Shown: positions 44,001-54,100 of the stretch, in pieces
How positions within the stretch are numbered: the first letter of the stretch is position 1
How the letters are laid out: each line of letters starts with the position of its first letter
Assembly: GCA_963827855.1 (NCBI GenBank)
Contig: CAWHBY010000002.1
Span: 1,178,001-1,242,000 of the forward strand
DNA length: 64,000 nt
Direction: 5' to 3'
From: DTPU01 sp963827855
Lineage (GTDB): Bacteria > Planctomycetota > Phycisphaerae > Sedimentisphaerales > Anaerobacaceae
The notes under the pieces: generated by a model
Database searches by the model: none
Seen by the model: the letters and a program-made list of their open reading frames with translations, nothing else
What the model was told of the DNA's origin: nothing
Translations under genes and position numbers: made by a program

Positions 44001-46365
44001 CCATGGGACAACGGTCTCCGTGACCGCCACCGCTGCGGCGAACTACCACTTCGTAAACTGGACGGGTACTGCCGTAACCAGCGGCAAGGTCGCCAATGCC
44101 ACATCGGCGACCACCACGGTGACGGTGGATGGTAACTACACGCTACAGGCCAACTTCGCCGTGGACCGGAACACCCTGACCATCAGTGCCGGCAGTGGTG
44201 GCACGGTCAGCTCGCCCGGCGTGGGTACTTTCCAGTATGACCATGGGACAACGGTCTCCGTGACCGCCACCGCTGCAGCGAACTACCACTTCGTAAACTG
44301 GACGGGTACTGCCGTAACCAGCGGCAAGGTCGCCAATGCGAATTCCGCGAGCACCACGGTGACGGTGGATGGCAACTACACGCTGCAGGCCAACTTCGCC
44401 ATCGGCCAGCAGACGCTGACCACCAGTGCCGCTAGCGGTGGCACGGTCAGCACGCCCGGCGTGGGCAATTTCCAGTATGACCATGGGACAACGGTCTCCG
44501 TGACCGCCACCGCTGGGACGAACTACCACTTCGTAAACTGGACGGGTACTGCCGTAACCAGCGGCAAGGTCGCCAATGCCACATCGGCGACCACCACGGT
44601 GACGGTGGATGGTAACTACACGCTACAGGCCAACTTCGCCGTCGGCCAGCAGACGCTGACCACCAGTGCCGCTAGTGGTGGCACGGTCAGCACACCCGGC
44701 GTGGGCAATTTCCAGTATGACCATGGGACAACGGTCTCCGTGACCGCCACCGCTGCAGCGAACTACCACTTTGTTAACTGGACTGGCACTGCGGTGACCA
44801 GCGGCAAGGTCGCCAATGCCACATCGGCGACCACCACGGTGACGATGGATGGCAACTACACGCTGCAGGCCAACTTCGCCATCGGCCAGCAGACGCTGAC
44901 CATCAGTGCCGCTAGTGGTGGCACGGTCAGCACGCCCGGCGTGGGCACTTTCCAGTACGACCACGGGGCAACGGTCTCCGTGACCGCGACCGCTGCAGCG
45001 AACTACCACTTTGTTAACTGGACTGGCACTGCGGTGACCAGCGGCAAGGTGTCAGACGCCACCTCCGCCAGCACCACGGTGCTGATGGATGGAGACTACA
45101 CGCTCCGGGCCGACTTCGAGGGGACCCGGTACACGCTGACGATCACCTCCACCGTCGGTGGCTCCGTGGCGATGCCTGCCAGTGGCGTGGGATCTTACAC
45201 GTATCCTGCCGGAGCACTCGTGTGGCTCGATGCAGCCACCAATCCCTTGTTCAAGTTCGCGGGCTGGCGAGGCGGGCTCTACGCCAATGAAAGCCAGGCC
45301 TCGATCACCATGACCGCAGACGTGGCCGTCGAGGCCCACTTCGAGAGCCTTCTGGACACGATCTACGTCGATGACGATGCACCCAGCGACCTGGGCCCCG
45401 ATGATGCCAACGTGAGCGACCTGAACCAGAACGGCACGGCCTCGCATCCGTTGGACGGTATCCAGAAGGCGATTGCAGTCGCCAAGAAGGGGGCGAAGAT
45501 CGTGATCCTGCCAGGAACCTACCTGGAAACGATCGACCTCCTCGGCAAAGGCATCGAACTGGACGGCCTGACTTGCGGCGACGGTGTCATCGGGTCCTTC
45601 CCGGTGATCAATGGCCAGGGCAAGGGCACAGTCGTGACCTGCACCCAGGGAGAAGGGACCAGTTGCGTGCTCAGCGGCTTGGTGATCACAGGCGGCCGCG
45701 GCCGCGTGGCGGGTGGTATCGTGTGTTTGGCCAGCAGCCCGAGCTTCGTGAACTGCCTGATCGTGGGCAACCACCTGTCAGACCCGAATGACGCCGGCTA
45801 CATCGGAGAGAGCAGACAGGACGTCGTCAACGGTGGGGCTCTGTACTGCAGAGACAGCAATGCCACGTTCGTCAACTGCACGATCGCAGGGAACTGGGGC
45901 GTCTCGGGTGGTCCGGCCCTTGGGTTCAAGGACAGCCGTGTGATTCTGGCCAACTCGATCGTGTGGGGCAATGGGCCGGTGGCCATGGTTGCACAAGGTA
46001 CCCAGCAGCCAGTGGTCACCTACAGCGACGTCTCGGGCGGCTGGGTGGGGACGGGCAACCTGAACAAGGACCCGCTGTTTGCAGTGCCTGGATTCTGGGC
46101 CAGCCCCAAGGACCTGACGAAGGTCGTGAATGGCAGTGATCCTGCGGCTGTCTGGGTGAAGGGCGACTATCATCTGCGGTCGCAGATGGGGCGATGGGAT
46201 TCTGTCCTCGGTTGGGTGAAGGACGTAGTGGCAAGTCCGTGCATTGATGCAGGAGATCCTGCTTCCCTGATAGGGCAGGAGCCCAATCCCAATGGCCTCC
46301 GCATCAACCTGGGCGTCTATGGCGGGACATGTCAGGCGAGCAAATCGGGCGGGGCTGGAAGCTAA
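41026..46365 (+). CDS. LRR/InlB-like repeat surface protein, copy 1 (13 units)
   Basis: A 1779-residue exported protein. The start is GTG at 41026, matching the MKR start of its two paralogues, with AAAGGAGG ten bases upstream. Order: signal peptide (VKRSFLAILMACAALSDLAVA); internalin-type leucine-rich repeats (LAGLTNLQWLNLHENQISDI and similar, ~60-190); an Fn3-like domain (~230-325); thirteen 80-residue InlB-B-like repeats (~328-1368; core YHFVNWTGTAVTSGKVAN); one diverged repeat (YTLTITSTVGGSV); and a parallel beta-helix C-terminus (IYVDDDAPSDLGPDD onward, ~1443-1779). No LPxTG, PEP-CTERM or dockerin is seen. It is likely a secreted or surface adhesin that stretches the LRR head away from the cell. 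Ligand unknown. Confidence 0.88.
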   Translation: MKRSFLAILMACAALSDLAVAEEPVNIPDRKLKAAVEDAIQTVDPTPTDMLGLTSLSCHDLGIADLTGLEYATNLVYLDLRQNRLISSVAPLAGLVNLQHLAIDNNQIYDISALAGLTNLQWLNLHENQISDISALAGMTQLEWLNFHQNQVSDISVLAGLTNLTYLVLNHNPVSDISALAALKKLRYLTLYEAVNTAPDCPLDEAAYCTYLVQIAANNPGIELTYRDNPTPPQAVAASDGTYPDKVRITWNGVCNGPEGYKEPHYYIVYRSDSPTGAKTGISGWIYSNTSFDDTSVSPGVHYWYWVTSTLNWEFGQGDEGSTGSGASHTLTTTSTAGGTVSTPGIGSFQYGLGTTVSVTATAGLNHHFVNWTGTAVTAGKVANASSASTTVTMDGDYTLQANFGIEERTLTTSSTAGGTVSTPGIGSYSYDHATPASVVATAEANYYFVNWTGTAVTAGKVANASSASTTVTVDGNYTLQANFGIEGRTLTTSSTAGGTVRTPGIGLFRYDHGSSASVVATAEANYYFVNWTGTAVTAGKVANASSASTTVTVDGNYTLQANFAVDRNTLTISAGSGGTVSTPGVGTFQYDHGTTVSVTAAAAANYHFVNWTGTAVTSGKVANATSATTTVTVDGNYTLQANFAIGQQTLTTSAASGGTVNTPGVGTFQYDHGTTVSVTATAAANYHFVNWTGTAVTSGKVANVTSATTTVTMDGNYTLQANFAVDRNTLTISAASGGTVSTPGVGTFQYDHGTTVSVAAAAASGYHFANWTGTAVTSGKVANATSATTTVTVDGNYTLQANFAVDRNTLTISAGSGGTVSTPGVGTFQYDHGTTVSVTATAAANYHFVNWTGTAVTSGKVANANSASTTVTMDGDYTLQANFAIGQQTLTTSAASGGTVSTPGVGTFQYDHGTTVSVTATAAANYHFVNWTGTAVTSGKVANATSATTTVTVDGNYTLQANFAIGQQTLTTSAASGGTVSTPGVGTFQYDHGTTVSVTATAAANYHFVNWTGTAVTSGKVANATSATTTVTVDGNYTLQANFAVDRNTLTISAGSGGTVSSPGVGTFQYDHGTTVSVTATAAANYHFVNWTGTAVTSGKVANANSASTTVTVDGNYTLQANFAIGQQTLTTSAASGGTVSTPGVGNFQYDHGTTVSVTATAGTNYHFVNWTGTAVTSGKVANATSATTTVTVDGNYTLQANFAVGQQTLTTSAASGGTVSTPGVGNFQYDHGTTVSVTATAAANYHFVNWTGTAVTSGKVANATSATTTVTMDGNYTLQANFAIGQQTLTISAASGGTVSTPGVGTFQYDHGATVSVTATAAANYHFVNWTGTAVTSGKVSDATSASTTVLMDGDYTLRADFEGTRYTLTITSTVGGSVAMPASGVGSYTYPAGALVWLDAATNPLFKFAGWRGGLYANESQASITMTADVAVEAHFESLLDTIYVDDDAPSDLGPDDANVSDLNQNGTASHPLDGIQKAIAVAKKGAKIVILPGTYLETIDLLGKGIELDGLTCGDGVIGSFPVINGQGKGTVVTCTQGEGTSCVLSGLVITGGRGRVAGGIVCLASSPSFVNCLIVGNHLSDPNDAGYIGESRQDVVNGGALYCRDSNATFVNCTIAGNWGVSGGPALGFKDSRVILANSIVWGNGPVAMVAQGTQQPVVTYSDVSGGWVGTGNLNKDPLFAVPGFWASPKDLTKVVNGSDPAAVWVKGDYHLRSQMGRWDSVLGWVKDVVASPCIDAGDPASLIGQEPNPNGLRINLGVYGGTCQASKSGGAGS
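42010..45129 (+). repeat. Thirteen tandem 240-bp coding units (LRR gene 1)
   Basis: Unit boundaries recur every 240 bp from 42010 to 45129. Units 4-13 are near-identical at DNA level and fall into two main subtypes that differ mainly in their first codons (NTLTISAGSGG versus QTLTTSAASGG). Units 1-3 are more diverged (STAGG type). Confidence 0.9.
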
Positions 46366-46509
46366 CGCTGTTTGCAGTGAGTGGGTCTCGTTGCCCACGT
46401 AGGTGCCAGAGGTCGTGGATGGTCTACGGCCCTGTAAACCAGGAGATAGGTCGATGAAGAGATGTGCCTTGGTGATCTTGATAGTGGTAGGTCTGCTCGC
46501 AGGTCTCGC
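43441..46509 (+). repeat. Large near-identical duplication, copy A (matches 48149-51217)
   Basis: From repeat unit 7 of LRR gene 1 through its C-terminal domain, the 88-bp intergenic gap and the signal-peptide codons of gene 2, the sequence matches, 4708 bp downstream, the corresponding part of gene 2, the next gap and the start of gene 3. Only a handful of single-base differences were seen by eye (e.g. 43571 region, 43861 region, 44891 region). Confidence 0.85.
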
Positions 46510-49500
46510 AGGCCCAGCAGCCGCTGAGGAGCCGGTTAACATCCCAGACCGCACGCTCAAGGGTGCTGTGGAGGCGTACCTAAGTACGTTGGACCCGACA
46601 CCCAGCGACATGCTTCGTCTAACGAGCCTGAGCAGCGAAGGAACCTCTGGTCATCTCGGTGATCTCGTGGATCTCACGGGGCTCGAATATGCCACGAATC
46701 TCGTATCCCTCGATATCGACCATAACAAGATCGTTGATCTTTCGCCCCTTTCAGGGTTGGTCAAGCTGGAGCACCTCAACATCGAGCACAACCAGATCAC
46801 CGATATCTCGGCTCTGGCAGGCCTGAAGAACCTCGTGTGGTTGAAGATCGAAGTCAACATGGTCACAGACATGTCGCCCCTGGCGGGCATGACGAAGCTG
46901 GAGTTCTTCGAGGATCACGGGGGCAAGATCAGCGACATCTCGGCCATGGCCAGCATGACATCTTTGCAGTACGCGAATCTCGGCTATAGCGTCGTCAGCG
47001 ACATCTCGCCTCTGGCCGGCCTGAAGAACCTGGTTAACGTGGATCTGCAGCACTGCGCTCTCAATGAGGCGGCTTACTGCACATATCTGGCCCAGATCGC
47101 CGCAAACAACCCAGGCGCCCACATGCAGTATGAGGACAACCCGACTCCCCCCCAGGCGGTCGCGGCCTCCGATGGGACGTACCCGGACAAGGTCCGCATC
47201 ACGTGGAATGGCGTGTGCAACGGCCCGGAGGGCTATAAGGAGCCTCACTATTACATTGTCTATCGCTCAGACTCTCCCACCGGCGCAAAGACGTGTATCA
47301 GTGGCTGGATCTACTCGAACACAAGCTTTGATGACACCTCCGTATCACCGGGTGTTCACTACTGGTACTGGGTCACCTCAACCCTTACCTGGACGTTCGG
47401 CCAGGGAGACGAAGGCTCTACGGGGTCCGGCGCCAGCCATACGCTCACGACCACCTCGACTGCCGGCGGGACTGTGAGTACCCCTGGGATCGGGAGCTTC
47501 CAGTATGGTCTCGGCACGACGGTCTCTGTGACCGCGACAGCGGGATTGAACTACCACTTCGTAAACTGGACGGGCACTGCCGTGACGGCAGGCAAGGTGG
47601 CCAATGCGAATTCCGCCAGCACCACGGTGACAGTGGACGGTAACTACACGCTACAGGCCAACTTCGCCGTGGACCGGAACACCCTGACCATCAGTGCCGC
47701 TAGTGGCGGCACGGTCAGCACGCCCGGCGTGGGTACTTTCCAGTACGACCATGGGGCAACGGTCTCCGTGACCGCCACCGCTGGGACGAACTACCACTTC
47801 GTAAACTGGACGGGTACTGCCGTAACCAGCGGCAAGGTCGCCAATGTCACCTCGGCGAGCACCACGGTGACCATGGATGGCAACTACACGCTGCAGGCCA
47901 ACTTCGCCGTGGACCGGAACACCCTGACCATCAGTGCCGGCAGTGGCGGCACGGTCAGCACGCCCGGCGTGGGTACTTTCCAGTATGACCATGGGGCGAC
48001 GGTCTCCGTGACCGCCACCGCTGCAGCGAACTACCACTTCGTAAACTGGACGGGTACTGCCGTAACCAGCGGCAAGGTGGCCAATGCCACCTCGGCGACC
48101 ACCACGGTGACGGTGGACGGCAACTACACGCTGCAGGCCAACTTCGCCGTGGACCGGAACACCCTGACCATCAGTGCCGGCAGTGGCGGCACGGTCAGTA
48201 CGCCCGGCGTGGGTACTTTCCAGTATGACCATGGGACAACGGTCTCCGTGACCGCCACCGCTGCAGCGAACTACCACTTCGTGAACTGGACGGGCACTGC
48301 CGTAACCAGCGGCAAGGTCGCCAATGCGAATTCCGCCAGCACGACGGTGACGATGGATGGGGACTACACGCTGCAGGCCAACTTCGCCATCGGCCAGCAG
48401 ACGCTGACCACCAGTGCCGCTAGTGGTGGCACGGTCAGCACGCCCGGCGTGGGTACTTTCCAGTATGACCATGGGACAACGGTCTCCGTGACCGCCACCG
48501 CTGCGGCGAACTACCACTTCGTAAACTGGACGGGTACTGCCGTAACCAGCGGCAAGGTCGCCAATGCCACATCGGCGACCACCACGGTGACGGTGGACGG
48601 CAACTACACGCTGCAGGCCAACTTCGCCATCGGCCAGCAGACGCTGACCACCAGTGCCGCTAGTGGTGGCACGGTCAGCACGCCCGGCGTGGGTACTTTC
48701 CAGTATGACCATGGGACAACGGTCTCCGTGACCGCCACCGCTGCGGCGAACTACCACTTCGTAAACTGGACGGGTACTGCCGTAACCAGCGGCAAGGTCG
48801 CCAATGCCACATCGGCGACCACCACGGTGACGGTGGATGGTAACTACACGCTACAGGCCAACTTCGCCGTGGACCGGAACACCCTGACCATCAGTGCCGG
48901 CAGTGGTGGCACGGTCAGCTCGCCCGGCGTGGGTACTTTCCAGTATGACCATGGGACAACGGTCTCCGTGACCGCCACCGCTGCAGCGAACTACCACTTC
49001 GTAAACTGGACGGGTACTGCCGTAACCAGCGGCAAGGTCGCCAATGCGAATTCCGCGAGCACCACGGTGACGGTGGATGGCAACTACACGCTGCAGGCCA
49101 ACTTCGCCATCGGCCAGCAGACGCTGACCACCAGTGCCGCTAGCGGTGGCACGGTCAGCACGCCCGGCGTGGGCAATTTCCAGTATGACCATGGGACAAC
49201 GGTCTCCGTGACCGCCACCGCTGGGACGAACTACCACTTCGTAAACTGGACGGGTACTGCCGTAACCAGCGGCAAGGTCGCCAATGCCACATCGGCGACC
49301 ACCACGGTGACGGTGGATGGTAACTACACGCTACAGGCCAACTTCGCCGTCGGCCAGCAGACGCTGACCACCAGTGCCGCTAGTGGTGGCACGGTCAGCA
49401 CACCCGGCGTGGGCAATTTCCAGTATGACCATGGGACAACGGTCTCCGTGACCGCCACCGCTGCAGCGAACTACCACTTTGTTAACTGGACTGGCACTGC

Positions 49501-51073
49501 GGTGACCAGCGGCAAGGTCGCCAATGCCACATCGGCGACCACCACGGTGACGATGGATGGCAACTACACGCTGCAGGCCAACTTCGCCATCGGCCAGCAG
49601 ACGCTGACCACCAGTGCCGCTAGTGGTGGCACGGTCAGCACGCCCGGCGTGGGCACTTTCCAGTACGACCACGGGGCAACGGTCTCCGTGACCGCGACCG
49701 CTGCAGCGAACTACCACTTTGTTAACTGGACTGGCACTGCGGTGACCAGCGGCAAGGTGTCAGACGCCACCTCCGCCAGCACCACGGTGCTGATGGATGG
49801 AGACTACACGCTCCGGGCCGACTTCGAGGGGACCCGGTACACGCTGACGATCACCTCCACCGTCGGTGGCTCCGTGGCGATGCCTGCCAGTGGCGTGGGA
49901 TCTTACACGTATCCTGCCGGAGCACTCGTGTGGCTCGATGCAGCCACCAATCCCTTGTTCAAGTTCGCGGGCTGGCGAGGCGGGCTCTACGCCAATGAAA
50001 GCCAGGCCTCGATCACCATGACCGCAGACGTGGCCGTCGAGGCCCACTTCGAGAGCCTTCTGGACACGATCTACGTCGATGACGATGCACCCAGCGACCT
50101 GGGCCCCGATGATGCCAACGTGAGCGACCTGAACCAGAACGGCACGGCCTCGCATCCGTTGGACGGTATCCAGAAGGCGATTGCAGTCGCCAAGAAGGGG
50201 GCGAAGATCGTGATCCTGCCAGGAACCTACCTGGAAACGATCGACCTCCTCGGCAAAGGCATCGAACTGGACGGCCTGACTTGCGGCGACGGTGTCATCG
50301 GGTCCTTCCCGGTGATCAATGGCCAGGGCAAGGGCACAGTCGTGACCTGCACCCAGGGAGAAGGGACCAGTTGCGTGCTCAGCGGCTTGGTGATCACAGG
50401 CGGCCGCGGCCGCGTGGCGGGTGGTATCGTGTGTTTGGCCAGCAGCCCGAGCTTCGTGAACTGCCTGATCGTGGGCAACCACCTGTCAGACCCGAATGAC
50501 GCCGGCTACATCGGAGAGAGCAGACAGGACGTCGTCAACGGTGGGGCTCTGTACTGCAGAGACAGCAATGCCACGTTCGTCAACTGCACGATCGCAGGGA
50601 ACTGGGGCGTCTCGGGTGGTCCGGCCCTTGGGTTCAAGGACAGCCGTGTGATTCTGGCCAACTCGATCGTGTGGGGCAATGGGCCGGTGGCCATGGTTGC
50701 ACAAGGTACCCAGCAGCCAGTGGTCACCTACAGCGACGTCTCGGGCGGCTGGGTGGGGACGGGCAACCTGAACAAGGACCCGCTGTTTGCAGTGCCTGGA
50801 TTCTGGGCCAGCCCCAAGGACCTGACGAAGGTCGTGAATGGCAGTGATCCTGCGGCTGTCTGGGTGAAGGGCGACTATCATCTGCGGTCGCAGATGGGGC
50901 GATGGGATTCTGTCCTCGGTTGGGTGAAGGACGTAGTGGCAAGTCCGTGCATTGATGCAGGAGATCCTGCTTCCCTGATAGGGCAGGAGCCCAATCCCAA
51001 TGGCCTCCGCATCAACCTGGGCGTCTATGGCGGGACATGTCAGGCGAGCAAATCGGGCGGGGCTGGAAGCTAA
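46454..51073 (+). CDS. LRR/InlB-like repeat surface protein, copy 2 (10 units)
   Basis: A 1539-residue paralogue of the preceding gene, starting at ATG 46454 (AGGAGATAGG upstream) with the signal peptide MKRCALVILIVVGLLAGLAG. Its leucine-rich repeats (~60-190) are clearly different in sequence from copy 1 (LAGLKNLVWLKIEVNMVTDM; a unit with EFFEDHGGK). The Fn3-like region is nearly identical to copy 1, and the ten 80-residue units start at the same residue (~328). The last ~400 residues are identical to copies 1 and 3 apart from the final residues of copy 3. The 88-bp gap to copy 1 has no clear promoter, so transcription may run through from 40867. Confidence 0.88.
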   Translation: MKRCALVILIVVGLLAGLAGPAAAEEPVNIPDRTLKGAVEAYLSTLDPTPSDMLRLTSLSSEGTSGHLGDLVDLTGLEYATNLVSLDIDHNKIVDLSPLSGLVKLEHLNIEHNQITDISALAGLKNLVWLKIEVNMVTDMSPLAGMTKLEFFEDHGGKISDISAMASMTSLQYANLGYSVVSDISPLAGLKNLVNVDLQHCALNEAAYCTYLAQIAANNPGAHMQYEDNPTPPQAVAASDGTYPDKVRITWNGVCNGPEGYKEPHYYIVYRSDSPTGAKTCISGWIYSNTSFDDTSVSPGVHYWYWVTSTLTWTFGQGDEGSTGSGASHTLTTTSTAGGTVSTPGIGSFQYGLGTTVSVTATAGLNYHFVNWTGTAVTAGKVANANSASTTVTVDGNYTLQANFAVDRNTLTISAASGGTVSTPGVGTFQYDHGATVSVTATAGTNYHFVNWTGTAVTSGKVANVTSASTTVTMDGNYTLQANFAVDRNTLTISAGSGGTVSTPGVGTFQYDHGATVSVTATAAANYHFVNWTGTAVTSGKVANATSATTTVTVDGNYTLQANFAVDRNTLTISAGSGGTVSTPGVGTFQYDHGTTVSVTATAAANYHFVNWTGTAVTSGKVANANSASTTVTMDGDYTLQANFAIGQQTLTTSAASGGTVSTPGVGTFQYDHGTTVSVTATAAANYHFVNWTGTAVTSGKVANATSATTTVTVDGNYTLQANFAIGQQTLTTSAASGGTVSTPGVGTFQYDHGTTVSVTATAAANYHFVNWTGTAVTSGKVANATSATTTVTVDGNYTLQANFAVDRNTLTISAGSGGTVSSPGVGTFQYDHGTTVSVTATAAANYHFVNWTGTAVTSGKVANANSASTTVTVDGNYTLQANFAIGQQTLTTSAASGGTVSTPGVGNFQYDHGTTVSVTATAGTNYHFVNWTGTAVTSGKVANATSATTTVTVDGNYTLQANFAVGQQTLTTSAASGGTVSTPGVGNFQYDHGTTVSVTATAAANYHFVNWTGTAVTSGKVANATSATTTVTMDGNYTLQANFAIGQQTLTTSAASGGTVSTPGVGTFQYDHGATVSVTATAAANYHFVNWTGTAVTSGKVSDATSASTTVLMDGDYTLRADFEGTRYTLTITSTVGGSVAMPASGVGSYTYPAGALVWLDAATNPLFKFAGWRGGLYANESQASITMTADVAVEAHFESLLDTIYVDDDAPSDLGPDDANVSDLNQNGTASHPLDGIQKAIAVAKKGAKIVILPGTYLETIDLLGKGIELDGLTCGDGVIGSFPVINGQGKGTVVTCTQGEGTSCVLSGLVITGGRGRVAGGIVCLASSPSFVNCLIVGNHLSDPNDAGYIGESRQDVVNGGALYCRDSNATFVNCTIAGNWGVSGGPALGFKDSRVILANSIVWGNGPVAMVAQGTQQPVVTYSDVSGGWVGTGNLNKDPLFAVPGFWASPKDLTKVVNGSDPAAVWVKGDYHLRSQMGRWDSVLGWVKDVVASPCIDAGDPASLIGQEPNPNGLRINLGVYGGTCQASKSGGAGS
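47438..49837 (+). repeat. Ten tandem 240-bp coding units (LRR gene 2)
   Basis: Ten units of exactly 240 bp. Units 4-10 correspond one to one with units 7-13 of gene 1, so the arrays differ by loss or gain of whole units. Confidence 0.9.
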
Positions 51074-51161
51074 CGCTGTTTGCAGTGAGTGGGTCTCGTT
51101 GCCCACGTAGGTGCCAGAGGTCGTGGATGGTCTACGGCCCTGTAAACCAGGAGATAGGTCG

Positions 51162-54100
51162 ATGAAGAGATGTGCCTTGGTGATCTTGATAGTGGTAGGT
51201 CTGCTCGCAGGTCTCGCAGGCCCAGCAGTCGCCGAGGAAGGCGAGGAGCCGGTTAACATTCCAGACCTCACCCTCAAGCGCGCTGTGGAGAGCATGCTCG
51301 GTTTGTCGGACCCGACGCCAACCGACATGCTCGGTCTAACGAGCCTAAGCTGCCACGGAGTCGAGGTATCCGGCCACCAGATATACGGCGACGTTACGGA
51401 TCTCACAGGGCTCGAGTATGCCACCAATCTCGTGCATCTCGATGTCTCCCGTGATCGGATCACTGATCTTTCTCCGCTTTCAGGTTTGGTCAATCTGCAG
51501 CACCTTGATGTCAACAACAATCTGATCAGCGACATCTCGGCCTTGTCCGGTCTGACGAACCTGCGGTACTTGAATGTTCATCGCAATCAGATCAGCGACA
51601 TCTCGGCCCTGGCCGGCATGAAGGAGCTGCAGGAGCTGGTCTTCCTCTCCAACGACGTCATCGACATTTCAGCACTGGCCGGCCTGACGAATCTGACCTA
51701 CCTCGACATGAGCAACAATTCTGTCAGCGACATCTCACCCCTTACCGGGCTCACGAAACTCCGCTGGCTAAGACTGCACAATACCAGGGACACCTCCCCC
51801 GACTGTCCTCTCAATGAGGCGTCCTACTGCACATACCTGGTCCAGATCGCTGCAAACAACCCGGGCATCGAACTCATCTATCGTGACAACACGACACCCC
51901 CCCATGGGGTCGCGGCTTCTGATGGGACGTACCCAGACAAGGTTCGTATTACATGGGATCGCGTCTGCAACGGCCCGGAGGGCTATAGGGCCGAGCCTCA
52001 TTTCTACATTGTCTTCCGCTCAGACTCTCCCTACAGCCACGGCACGGCTATCACTGACTGGCTTCAGGATCCGAATACGACCTTCGAGGACGCGACTGCG
52101 GAGCCAGGCGTCCACTACTGGTACTGGGTCACTTCAACGCTTAGCTGGCAGTTCGACCAAGGCAACGAGGGCTATACGGGGTCCGTCACAGGCCATACGC
52201 TCACGACGACCTCGACTGCGGGTGGGACTGTGAGCACCCCCGGGATCGGGTCGTACCCATATGACCATGGGACCTTTGCCTCTGTGGCTGCAACGGCCCA
52301 AGCCTACTACTACTTCGTGAACTGGACGGGCACTGCCGTGACTGCAGGCAAGGTCGCCAATGCCTCGTCAGCCAGTACCACCGTGACGATGGACGGCGAC
52401 TACACGCTGCAGGCCAACTTCGGCATAGAGGGGCGGACGCTGACGACCACCTCGACGGCCGGCGGTACGGTGAGGACCCCCGGGATCGGGTTGTTCCGCT
52501 ACGACCATGGAAGCTCTGCCTCTGTGGTCGCAACAGCGGAGGCCAACTACTACTTCGTGAACTGGACGGGCACCGCCGTAACGGCAGGCAAGGTCGCCAA
52601 TGCCACCTCGGCGACCACCACCGTGACAGTGGACGGTAACTACACGCTACAGGCCAACTTCGCCGTGGACCGGAACACCCTGACCATCAGTGCCGGCAGT
52701 GGCGGCACGGTCAGCACGCCCGGCGTGGGCACTTTCCAGTATGACCATGGGACAACGGTCTCCGTGACCGCCACCGCTGCAGCGAACTACCACTTCGTAA
52801 ACTGGACGGGTACTGCCGTAACCAGCGGCAAGGTCGCCAATGTCACCTCGGCGAGCACCACGGTGACCATGGATGGCAACTACACGCTGCAGGCCAACTT
52901 CGCCGTGGACCGGAACACCCTGACCATCAGTGCCGGCAGTGGCGGCACGGTCAGCACGCCCGGCGTGGGTACTTTCCCGTACGACCATGGGACAACGGTC
53001 TCCGTGACCGCGACCGCTGCAGCGAACTACCACTTCGTGAACTGGACGGGCACTGCCGTGACGGCAGGCAAGGTCGCCAATGTCACCTCGGCGAGCACCA
53101 CGGTGACCATGGATGGCAACTACACGCTGCAGGCCAACTTCGCCGTGGACCGGAACACCCTGACCATCAGTGCCGGCAGTGGCGGCACGGTCAGCACGCC
53201 CGGCGTGGGTACTTTTCAGTATGACCATGGGACAACCGTTTCTGTGGCTGCGGCTGCGGCATCGGGCTACCACTTCGTAAACTGGACGGGTACTGCCGTG
53301 ACGGCAGGCAAGGTCGCCAATGCCACCTCGGCGAGCACCACGGTGACAGTGGACGGAAACTACACGCTGCAGGCCAACTTCGCCATCGGCCAGCAGACGC
53401 TGACCACCAGTGCCGCTAGTGGTGGCACGGTCAGCACGCCCGGCGTGGGCACTTTCCAGTACGACCATGGGACAACGGTCTCCGTGACCGCCACCGCTGC
53501 AGCGAACTACCACTTCGTGAACTGGACGGGCACTGCCGTGACGGCAGGCAAGGTCGCCAATGCCACCTCGGCGAGCACCACGGTGACAGTGGACGGAAAC
53601 TACACGCTGCAGGCCAACTTCGCCGTGGACCGGCACGCCCTGACCACCAGTGCCGGCAGTGGAGGTACGGTCAACACGCCCGGCGTGGGCACTTTCCAGT
53701 ATGACCATGGGACAACGGTCTCCGTGACCGCGACCGCTGCAGCGAACTACCACTTCGTAAACTGGACGGGCACTGCCGTAACCAGCGGCAAGGTGGCCAA
53801 TGCGAATTCCGCGAGCACCACAGTGACGGTGGATGGCAACTACACGCTGCAGGCCAACTTCGCCGTGGACCGGCACGCCCTGACCACCAGTGCCGGCAGT
53901 GGAGGTACGGTCAACACGCCCGGCGTGGGCACTTTCCAGTACGACCATGGGGCGACGGTCTCCGTGACCGCGACCGCTGCAGCGAACTACCACTTTGCCA
54001 ACTGGACGGGCACTGCGGTGACCAGCGGCAAGGTGGCTAATGCGAATTCCGCTAGCACGACGGTGACGATGGATGGGGACTACACCCTACAGGCCAACTT

